A DNA stretch of 64,000 nucleotides from the NCBI GenBank assembly GCA_002429385.1, contig DIZL01000005.1:1-64000 (forward strand), given 5' to 3'. Below are positions 17,826 to 24,308 of this stretch, one piece after another. Each line of letters begins with the position of its first letter. Position 1 is the first letter of the stretch. This stretch comes from Prolixibacteraceae bacterium UBA6029 (GTDB taxonomy: Bacteria; Bacteroidota; Bacteroidia; Bacteroidales; Prolixibacteraceae). A model generated the notes under the pieces. It saw nothing but the letters and a program-made list of their open reading frames with translations. It searched no databases and was not told the DNA's origin. Both the position numbers and the translations under genes were made by a program.

Positions 17826-17900
17826 TAGGCAAGGGTAGTAATCAAATATGTCCTGAAGTTGCCTTTCCGACAGCTCAGACCATTTAATCCTCATTTCCAT
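17808..17900 (-). pseudogene. Truncated RelE/ParE-like toxin, N-terminus only
   Basis: An ATG at 17900 overlaps the last bases of the upstream antitoxin gene and opens a frame reading MEMRIKWSELSERQLQDIF, then DYYPCL, with a stop at 17808-17810. This is the characteristic beginning of ParE/RelE toxins (strand, then a helix with WS..A..QL.DIxDY). The remaining two thirds of the toxin fold are missing. The frame runs into the CCTGACAGG palindrome at 17793-17825, which marks the truncation point. Beyond it, the sequence is purM upstream DNA. The fragment is too short for toxic activity, leaving the antitoxin orphaned. Confidence 0.7.
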
Positions 17901-18133
17901 GTTTTCACCTTTTCCTTGAGTTCCCGGTGAGGTATAACCCTACCAGTCACACTATCCTGTTTGGCCCGATCAATCATGTCATGGAATTCGTTCAATAACA
18001 TTGGTTTTAAATCCTTTTCCTGAACGGTCTGCTTCTCTTGCCTGATCAATAATTCAAGTTTAGTAATCAGGTTTTCGTCACTAATACGAAGAAATTCTTC
18101 AATTAAAATCAGTTTTCTGGCTTGAATGTTCAT
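17891..18133 (-). CDS. Antitoxin-like protein upstream of a truncated ParE toxin
   Basis: An 80-residue, charged, predicted all-helical protein (MNIQARKLILIEEFLRISDE at the start; VIPHRELKEKVKTW at the end). Position, size, composition and a 10-base overlap with the ParE-like start identify it as the antitoxin half of a RelE/ParE module of a kind common in Bacteroidota. The N-terminal helix resembles those of related small antitoxins, which lack a classical DNA-binding motif. Because the toxin is truncated, the gene may persist only by chance, or to neutralise related toxins elsewhere. The 212 bases between it and mazE are divergent promoter space. Confidence 0.65.
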   Translation of the reverse strand: MNIQARKLILIEEFLRISDENLITKLELLIRQEKQTVQEKDLKPMLLNEFHDMIDRAKQDSVTGRVIPHRELKEKVKTWK

Positions 18134-18275
18134 GTCTGTAATTCTTTACACAAATATAAAGATTTTCAATCTTCTTTATTCAAATAGCCGTAATTTTAGA
18201 TATTACAGTGCGTCTCAGATGCAAAACCAATAACCCCTCGTTATCGCTATCCCTCAAACAAGGGACTACCTTTTA

Positions 18276-18325
18276 AACAAATGTTATAACTTTGTTTGAA
18301 CATCTGTAATTGATTATTATCTTTG
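18276..18325 (+). promoter_or_regulatory. mazEF promoter with overlapping palindromic operator
   Basis: A textbook Bacteroidota promoter: TTTG at 18295-18298, a 19-base spacer, and TATCTTTG (TAnnTTTG) at 18318-18325, 20 bases before the mazE ATG. A palindromic site AACAAA-T-GTTATAAC-TTTGTT (18276-18296, perfect GTTATAAC centre) abuts and overlaps the -33 box. This is the expected place for autorepression by the MazE AbrB-type domain. The operator role is inferred from position and symmetry. Confidence 0.7.
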
Positions 18326-18345
18326 AGGTAAATAAATGATCAAAT

Positions 18346-18597
18346 ATGGAAGCATCGATTATTAAAATAGGCAATTCAAAAGGGCTTATCATTCCTCAAA
18401 AAATGCTTAACGCTTTGGGCAAAGAAAATAAAGTCACGATCGAGGCTCGTGAAGGTGGTTTATTTATTTCCCCAATCGATAAAACCCGTAACGGTTGGGC
18501 CGAATCGTTCAAAAATGCAACCTGTGATCAGGAGTCGTCGGAGGATTTATTTGTCGAGATTGAAAACGATTTTGACAAAGAGGAATGGACATGGTAA
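18346..18597 (+). CDS. mazE: MazE-type AbrB/SpoVT antitoxin
   Basis: An 83-residue antitoxin. The N-terminal swapped-hairpin AbrB domain is clear (ASIIKIGNSKGLIIPQKML, then VTIEAREGGLFI), followed by an acidic, unstructured C-terminus (SSEDLFVEIENDFDKEEWTW) of the kind that wraps the MazF dimer. Expected roles: binding and neutralising MazF, and repressing its own promoter together with MazF. Its 3' end overlaps the mazF start by 13 bases. A strong promoter and palindromic operator lie directly upstream. Confidence 0.9.
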   Translation: MEASIIKIGNSKGLIIPQKMLNALGKENKVTIEAREGGLFISPIDKTRNGWAESFKNATCDQESSEDLFVEIENDFDKEEWTW

Positions 18598-18917
18598 GGG
18601 TAAAAAGATTCGAGGTTTGGTTAATAAACCTAAATCCAACACAAGGCGCAGAAATCAATGAAAGTAGGCCTTGCATGGTGGTTTCACCTGATGAAGCGAA
18701 CAAATTTCTTCCTGCAATAATTATTGTTCCGCTAACCAGCACCTTACGTGATTATCCTACACGTGTAAATTGCACTTTTCAAAATAGGTCAGGACAATTG
18801 GCTATTGACCAAATCAGGGCTGTAGATAAATCCAGACTTATAAGTAAGATTGGAATTATGAGTGATGAAATTTCAGTCGAACTTTGTACTGTTTTAACAG
18901 AAACGTTTAGATATTAA
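18585..18917 (+). CDS. mazF: MazF/PemK-type endoribonuclease toxin
   Basis: A 110-residue toxin that cleaves mRNA at specific short sequences. Family motifs are in place: VKRFEVWLINLNPTQGAEI (beta1-beta2 with the conserved GxE), RPCMVVSPDEAN, the IIIVPLTST strand with its conserved Thr/Ser, and LAIDQIRAVDKSRL, the strand carrying the DQ..ae.r motif. The length is standard and there is no disruption, so it should be active. It starts inside the mazE 3' end (ATG at 18585 or 18591). Element D starts 102 bases downstream. Confidence 0.9.
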   Translation: MDMVRVKRFEVWLINLNPTQGAEINESRPCMVVSPDEANKFLPAIIIVPLTSTLRDYPTRVNCTFQNRSGQLAIDQIRAVDKSRLISKIGIMSDEISVELCTVLTETFRY

Positions 18918-19019
18918 GCACACTGCTTTAATTATCATTTAGTGTATTTTCTTACCACAATATGTTTATCTTTATCCTTCGAATGAGTTCATGGCGAAGT
19001 CTGAAGAAATAATTCAGTT

Positions 19020-19151
19020 ATGAACTCATTGACTCCAGCTACCAATTTTCTCTCCAATCAGATGTATTTCAGGAAAGCAATGAAACTGTTTTCGACCTAC
19101 ATGGAAGGTATCCGAGTGGGGATTGCGTCGTGTTTGCTTCGGATAAATTAA
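19020..19151 (+). CDS. Micro-ORF within element D
   Basis: A 43-residue ATG-TAA frame containing NQMYFRKAMKLFSTYMEGIR and GIASCL. The copy in element E contains QMYFRKTINLLSTHTEIIR and GIASYL, so amino-acid similarity is retained despite nucleotide differences at many third positions. Element C preserves a shorter trace (NQMHSKAE, near 54338-54361). The GGGATTGC-TCGT part also resembles the dispersed repeat at 32780. It could be a vestigial gene fragment carried by the element or an RNA structural region that happens to be open; expression is uncertain. Confidence 0.3.
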   Translation: MNSLTPATNFLSNQMYFRKAMKLFSTYMEGIRVGIASCLLRIN

Positions 19152-19300
19152 TCTATGATTGATTTGTAAAAGTACTAAGATTTGGATTTTAGTACTTATA
19201 TAGATCAGTCATAGTACAGATATACCGAAGGAATACCCTCTCAATCCCTTCTCAATCCTTGCCCAAAACCAGCCCGGCTTACAATGGCATTTCTCCGATC
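19020..19300 (+). repeat. Palindromic 11-bp-period element D (pairs with E)
   Basis: This fills most of the gap between mazF and the secreted protein at 19528. It is homologous, in inverted orientation, to element E at 35605-35954. Shared parts are a coding-like left segment (19055-19140); a hairpin AAGTACTAA / TTAGTACTT (19170-19178 and 19189-19197); an identical 28-base block (19217-19244, containing ATATACCGAAGGAATACC); and a GCCCAA-ACC-GCCCGG-TTA tail (about 19261-19281). From 19193 to 19258 the sequence falls into 11-base words (ends TAG, TAG, TAC, TAC, then CCTCTCAATCC and CTTCTCAATCC). The remaining gap up to 19527 should contain the promoter of the next gene, but none is obvious. Confidence 0.75.
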
Positions 19301-19527
19301 GATCATTCTAACGCATGGTTTTTTTGCAAACAGGCATTTCGAATGGGTATACTGGTGTATTAATCTTCAAGGTAAAATGATTGTCTGGAGAATGTTCAGG
19401 CACTGTTTCGAAACTACACTGCTTAAATAAAACCACTTCGTTATTTAGAACTATTCTAAACAAAATTTGCATTCGACTGTTAACAAGACCATTAATATTC
19501 AATTTTTCAAATCTAAAATTAAGAACT

Positions 19528-19965
19528 ATGAAAACAAGGAGTTTGCTTATGATTGTGGTGCTTTTACTAACAATTAGTGCCCAAGGTTTTGCTCAGGTTC
19601 GTAGCTATAAAGACGGATCGGTCTGGGCTGTGTCATTTGTTCAGGTGAAAAATGGAAATGGAATTGATTATCTGAACAGTTTAAAAACTACCTGGAAGGC
19701 GGTTCAGGATGAGGCTATTAAACAAGGATTATCCCTATCGTATAAAATACTTGAAGGGACAGCGGCTAATCCCGAAGACTGGCAGATTATGCTCATGGTC
19801 GAATACAAGAACCTTGCCAGCATGGAAAGTAATAATGAAAAGTGGGAAGCTATTCAATCAAAAGTTGTCGGAAGTGAGGCAGACCAAAAGAAACTTCAGG
19901 AAATACGCATGAATATGCGCACGATATTTGGATCAAAGTTGGTTAGAGAAGTTGTTTATAAATAA
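19528..19965 (+). CDS. Exported protein of unknown function
   Basis: A 145-residue protein. The ATG at 19528 (MKTRSLLMIVVLLLTISAQG) starts a clear signal peptide with cleavage after FAQ; the open frame further upstream runs through non-coding sequence. The mature part alternates short strands and helices (VWAVSFVQVKNGNGIDYLNSL, then YKILEGTAANPEDWQIMLMV and a long C-terminal helix). This resembles a dimeric alpha-beta barrel (NIPSNAP/antibiotic-monooxygenase-like fold), but the assignment is tentative. It is a single gene between element D and a terminator shared with the convergent PorE-like gene. Confidence 0.7.
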   Translation: MKTRSLLMIVVLLLTISAQGFAQVRSYKDGSVWAVSFVQVKNGNGIDYLNSLKTTWKAVQDEAIKQGLSLSYKILEGTAANPEDWQIMLMVEYKNLASMESNNEKWEAIQSKVVGSEADQKKLQEIRMNMRTIFGSKLVREVVYK

Positions 19966-19994
19966 TGTCGGGAAGATTTTACCAATAATTTATT

Positions 19995-20031
19995 AAAAAG
20001 CCGGACTACAAATCATGTAGTCCGGCTTTTT
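19995..20031. terminator. Bidirectional terminator
   Basis: AAAAAGCCGGACTACA (19995-20010) and its exact complement TGTAGTCCGGCTTTTT (20016-20031) flank a 5-base loop. A-tract and T-tract on opposite sides let it serve the gene ending at 19965 (+) and the one ending at 20092 (-). Confidence 0.92.
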
Positions 20032-20091
20032 AATTTCAGTGTTTATGAAAGCTGGGCGGTACAGGAGTATGAAATGTTTTTCATTGAAATT

Positions 20092-22065
20092 CTACTCGTG
20101 GAAATCATTGCTCAACACCCTGAATTCAGTTCGCCGGTCGAGCATCTTGGCGATCTCCTGCTGTTCAGGAGTGAGTTTCATAATGAATTCTTCGTTCAGC
20201 TCATCGTTTCTTTTGAGGAAGTCGTATTGTTTGGCAATGGCTTTTGTAACTTTCTTTGGCCAGGTTTTGCCGTATCCTTTGGCGATCAGTCGAGCCGGAT
20301 TAATTCCTTTCGAGATCAGATAATCCACTACCGATTGCGCTCTTTTCTGCGAAAGTTCGGAGTTAAATTTGTCGCTGCCCACAAAGTCGGTATGTGCCAT
20401 CAGTTCAATCTTGATGGATGGATTAAGGTTAAGCAATTGCACAACTGTATCGAGGGCCAGTTTTGATTCTTCGGTAATTTCATAACTGCCGAATGCATAA
20501 TTGATATTGTTGACTTTGATCGGTTCGTCAGTTGGCGCGAGTTTAAACTGAAAATGGAAATCTTTGCTGTCTTCCAGTCCAACAGTAGAGGTCCTGACTT
20601 TATCGTTCAGATAGCCATCTCTGAATGCGGCAATCACATATTCTGTTTCCGGCTTTAATTTGATCTGGAAACGACCACCATCGGCTCTCATCTTCAAGTT
20701 GGTGCCATCAGTTCCAATAATACGTATCATTGCTCCGTCGATATTCTGTTTGGTATCCTTATTCGAAACCTCACCCATTGCATTGAATACTTTTGGCGGA
20801 AGGTAAAACGAATAGATATCGTCGCTTCGTGACCCTTTCCGGTTGGAAGAGAACATGCCTTTTTCAACTTCACCTTTGATAAACGAAATTCCAAAATCGT
20901 CGCCGGGAGAGTTGATTGGCGCTTTCATGTTTTCAACTTTCCATTTTCCTTTATCGTCTTTAACAGCCTTGAAGATATCCAATCCGCCAATTCCAGGATG
21001 GTAGTTTGACGAGAAATATAAATCTCCGTTTTCACGCATAAAAGGGAACATCTCGTCACCGGGAGTATTAATCTCAGGGCCAAGATTGACAGGTTTGTCA
21101 TAAGTTCCACCTTTATCTTTGGCCATCCAGATATCTTTTCCACCATAGCCGCCCGGACGGTCAGACACGAAATAGAGTGTCCCGTCACTGCCTAGTGATG
21201 GCTGGGCAGCGATGAGGCTGTCGCCTACCAGTTCGATCAAGGTAGGTTCGGACCATTCGTCCCGGGATTGATTGGTCGAAAACAACTGGGCTCCTATATC
21301 TTTTGTTTTGTCATAGACGCAACGGGTGAAAATCATCTGGTCTCCTTTATCCGAAAGAGCTGCAGCACCTTCATCACTGGCCGTATTGATTAAATTATTC
21401 TGGTCAAGTAGCTTGGGTTTTTCCCATTTCTGCTTTTGAATTTCAAACTTACTTGTAAACAGATCTCCAAAACGGGTGCCCGTAATGTTGCTTTTCCGCT
21501 TACCAGTTACCACGTCGCGTGTGGAGGTGAAGATGACCTCGTTGTCGCGTCCGCCAACAAAAGCTGGACAATAATCGTTGTTGTTTGAATTCAGTTCCTT
21601 GACAATACCTACCATATAACGGTTGGGCTTGTCAAGCCATTCCTTTGCAATCTTTGCCCCTTCAAGCCCGTTTTTGGCCAGTCCGTCATCGGGTTTGACC
21701 CCCAGGTAAGTCTGGTACCAGGTTATTGCTTCTTCATATTTTTGGGTGGCTTTTAAGCAATCGGCATAATGAAGCATACAGATTGGCTCCGAATAATTTC
21801 GTTTGATGGCATTTTTGTACCATACTACGGCTTTTGCAAAGTCGCTTAAACTTTTATATGATTCTGCTATCCGAAAGGCTATTTCTGGCTTTTCTACACT
21901 GAGTTTCGGGCTGCGGTAAGCCTTTCTGTATTTTTCAATGGCATTGTAATGTTCACCGATTTCGTATGATTTAGCGGCCGCTTTCATGTATTTGCCGACT
22001 GAACATGAGCCAAGCATAATGACCATCAGGATAAGTAGTATATAAGGGAAAACCGGGTGCTTCAT
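20092..22065 (-). CDS. PorE-like OmpA-family lipoprotein (TPR, PD40 propeller, OmpA-C)
   Basis: A 657-residue outer-membrane lipoprotein. The lipobox LGSC places Cys 21 as the modified residue. Then come TPR repeats (about 25-135: AIEKYRKAYRS, AVVWYKNAIKR, AITWYQTYLG), a PD40/WD40-like beta-propeller (about 150-420, recurring FVSDRPGGYGGKDIW, YFSSNYHPGIGGLDIF, MFSSNRKG), a carboxypeptidase-regulatory-like domain (about 430-510) and a C-terminal OmpA peptidoglycan-binding domain (IELMAHTDFVG, SQKRAQSVVDYL). This exact domain order is that of PorE of the type IX secretion system, which anchors the machine to peptidoglycan; other paralogues have unknown roles. A second copy lies immediately upstream. 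Confidence 0.85.
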   Translation of the reverse strand: MKHPVFPYILLILMVIMLGSCSVGKYMKAAAKSYEIGEHYNAIEKYRKAYRSPKLSVEKPEIAFRIAESYKSLSDFAKAVVWYKNAIKRNYSEPICMLHYADCLKATQKYEEAITWYQTYLGVKPDDGLAKNGLEGAKIAKEWLDKPNRYMVGIVKELNSNNNDYCPAFVGGRDNEVIFTSTRDVVTGKRKSNITGTRFGDLFTSKFEIQKQKWEKPKLLDQNNLINTASDEGAAALSDKGDQMIFTRCVYDKTKDIGAQLFSTNQSRDEWSEPTLIELVGDSLIAAQPSLGSDGTLYFVSDRPGGYGGKDIWMAKDKGGTYDKPVNLGPEINTPGDEMFPFMRENGDLYFSSNYHPGIGGLDIFKAVKDDKGKWKVENMKAPINSPGDDFGISFIKGEVEKGMFSSNRKGSRSDDIYSFYLPPKVFNAMGEVSNKDTKQNIDGAMIRIIGTDGTNLKMRADGGRFQIKLKPETEYVIAAFRDGYLNDKVRTSTVGLEDSKDFHFQFKLAPTDEPIKVNNINYAFGSYEITEESKLALDTVVQLLNLNPSIKIELMAHTDFVGSDKFNSELSQKRAQSVVDYLISKGINPARLIAKGYGKTWPKKVTKAIAKQYDFLKRNDELNEEFIMKLTPEQQEIAKMLDRRTEFRVLSNDFHE

Positions 22066-22158
22066 TTTAAATTATCACGTTTCGCGGTAAAAGTAACCAT
22101 TTTAAATCCATTCTAAAAAACGGAAAAGCTTTATTTAAAGTATACTGGTGCAAAACAA

Positions 22159-24135
22159 TTATTTGAGATCAGTAACCGACCCTTGGCGTACAACTCTGAA
22201 TTCAGTCCTGCGGTTCAATCCACGTGCAATTTCCTTAAGGTTTTCACTTCCGAGATTCTCAATCGTTGCAGGATTCAGATATTCCCCATCATGAAGAAAA
22301 TCATATTGTTTAGCCAGCTTCTGACTGACTTTCAGGGGCGATGATTTACCGTATCCTCTGGATTCCAGATTTTTACCTGGAATTCCTTTTTCATTCAGGT
22401 ACTGCACGACAGCGGCAGCCCGTTTTTCTGACAGGTCCTGATTGAACTTTTCCTCGCCTGTATCATCTGTGTGTGAAGAAATTTCGATAATTGCTTCAGG
22501 ATTTAATTTCAGCAATTCGATCAGCTTCTCCAGGGAGGCTTTTGATTGAGGCAACATTTCCCATTTCCCTACTTCATAATTGATATTGTCAATCCGGATA
22601 GATTTGTTGGTGGGGATGGATTTAATGTCAACTTCAAATTCTTTAGCCTCATGAAGACCACGGGTGGATATCTTTGCCTGTGCATTGAGGTATCCATTTG
22701 CGAAGACTACTATGGCATAATCACTTTCAGGATTTAAGGCTGCCTGAAAACGACCATTCACTGACCTGATTTTCTGTGAACTTCCATCCGATCCTACAAC
22801 CCGGATATTTACATCAGGAAGGATTGAATCCGATTCACTGTCGTGTATTTTACCAAAACACTGGAATAATTTGGGAGGAAGGTAAAAGGAATAAACATCC
22901 ATTCCATGGCTTCCTTTGCGGTTTGAGGTAAAAAAACCTTTCTCCTGATTGCCGTAGAACTGTATGGATAAATCATCGCCTGCTGAGTTTAATGGTGGGG
23001 GAAGTTGTTCGATTTGCCACTTTCCGCCGCTTTTTTGTGCCTGAAGAATATCATATCCTCCCATTCCGGGATGGAAATCGGATGAGAAATAGAAGTACCC
23101 GTTGGGTTTTTCAAAGGGATAAACTTCATTTCCAGAGGTGTTGATTTCATCGCCTGCATTTTCAGGTTCAGAGAAAGTGCCCTGTCCTGTAAGGTTCGAT
23201 TTCCAGATATCGAATCCACCCTTTCCTCCGGTTCGGTTAGAGGCAAACCAAAGGGTTTTCCCGTCTGCAGTAATCATTGGACTGATATAATCGGCGCCAT
23301 CGCCTGAAAAAGAAACCAGTGCAGGTTTGGTCCACTGGCCGTCTTTTTTCTGAAGGAAGAATAGCTGACTGATAGCAGGTTTTTGATCTTGAGGAACGGC
23401 TCTTGCGAAAACAATCAGTTGTGAAGAGGGATCAAAGTTTAACGACAATTCCTCGTCGGGAGAATTCAACGTATTCGGATCTTTAATGAGAGTCGGTATT
23501 GACCATTTTTGCTTGATACTATCAAACGTTGAAGTGAAAAATCCTGAGTATTTCTGTCCGGTAACAGGGTTGGTTTTTTTATCCGGTATATCCTCACGCG
23601 AAGATCGTAAACAGATGGTCTGTTTCTTCCCGGGTATGATCTGCACAACTAAATCGTTTGCGACTGAATTGACAGCTTTCAGGTTCTCGATCAGGTAAAG
23701 TGCCGGTATGCTTTTCCATTCCTCGATTTTGCGAATGGATTCCATGCCATTGGAAGCCCATGTGTTTTTTGGATCTTTCTTTAGTTCCGCAAGGTAGATT
23801 GGTTTGGCTTCATCCGGTTTCCCGGCACCACGCAAAGCATCGGCATATAGCAATTCAACATTCGAATCTTTATAACCCGACCGGATTGCATTTCTGTACC
23901 AAATGGCGGCTTTGGTGTAATCACCCATCTGACGATAACTTTCACCCAGATTAAAGTAAAGTGCAGGTTTTTGTGTTTTATCCTTCACTTTCTGGCTTGC
24001 CAGTTTCAGCTTTTCTGAAGCCATGAAGTATTCTTTTCTTGCGAAAGAACTGTTAGCCTCCGAAATCAGCTTATTAACCGAACACGCCGTATTCAGAAGC
24101 CCTACCAGAAGCACTACCAGGAACTTGATCTTCAT
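22159..24135 (-). CDS. Second PorE-like OmpA-family lipoprotein
   Basis: A 658-residue paralogue of the downstream gene, in the same orientation 93 bases away, evidently a tandem duplication. The ATG at 24135 (MKIKFLVVLLVGLLNTACS) is preferred to the frame opening at 24183 because it yields a proper lipoprotein signal with lipobox NTAC. Domains in order: TPR (ASEKLKLASQK, AAIWYRNAIRSG), PD40 propeller (WFASNRTGGKGGFDIW, YFSSDFHPGMGGYDIL, FFTSNRKG), carboxypeptidase-like domain, OmpA-C (IEISSHTDDTG, SEKRAAAVVQYL). The two may be co-transcribed. A cognate T9SS cargo with sorting domain is encoded at 36036. Confidence 0.85.
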   Translation of the reverse strand: MKIKFLVVLLVGLLNTACSVNKLISEANSSFARKEYFMASEKLKLASQKVKDKTQKPALYFNLGESYRQMGDYTKAAIWYRNAIRSGYKDSNVELLYADALRGAGKPDEAKPIYLAELKKDPKNTWASNGMESIRKIEEWKSIPALYLIENLKAVNSVANDLVVQIIPGKKQTICLRSSREDIPDKKTNPVTGQKYSGFFTSTFDSIKQKWSIPTLIKDPNTLNSPDEELSLNFDPSSQLIVFARAVPQDQKPAISQLFFLQKKDGQWTKPALVSFSGDGADYISPMITADGKTLWFASNRTGGKGGFDIWKSNLTGQGTFSEPENAGDEINTSGNEVYPFEKPNGYFYFSSDFHPGMGGYDILQAQKSGGKWQIEQLPPPLNSAGDDLSIQFYGNQEKGFFTSNRKGSHGMDVYSFYLPPKLFQCFGKIHDSESDSILPDVNIRVVGSDGSSQKIRSVNGRFQAALNPESDYAIVVFANGYLNAQAKISTRGLHEAKEFEVDIKSIPTNKSIRIDNINYEVGKWEMLPQSKASLEKLIELLKLNPEAIIEISSHTDDTGEEKFNQDLSEKRAAAVVQYLNEKGIPGKNLESRGYGKSSPLKVSQKLAKQYDFLHDGEYLNPATIENLGSENLKEIARGLNRRTEFRVVRQGSVTDLK

Positions 24136-24252
24136 TTGTTTCAGTTTTCTGATGCCGAAATTACTATTTTCAATGTAATCCAAACGGTATCATTCTGGAA
24201 TAATTGTCATCACGTATAAGCTGTTACCTGTTATCCTGACAGGAAGGTGCAT

Positions 24253-24285
24253 AAAAAAGGCTTCCGGCATAAACCGGAAGCCTTT
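24253..24285 (-). terminator. Terminator of glnN
   Basis: AAAGGCTTCCGG (24256-24267) and CCGGAAGCCTTT (24274-24285) form a perfect 12-bp stem with a 6-base loop. The A-run at 24253-24258 gives the U-tract in the minus-strand transcript, 24 bases after the glnN stop. Confidence 0.9.
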
Positions 24286-24308
24286 CTCTATAATTTGGCA
24301 ATGAATTA

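Noticed and set aside
19020..19300. Diversity-generating retroelement or retron as explanation for elements with variable cores
   Set aside because: No reverse transcriptase, template-repeat pair with adenine bias, or effector gene is present in the window; the elements lie outside genes.
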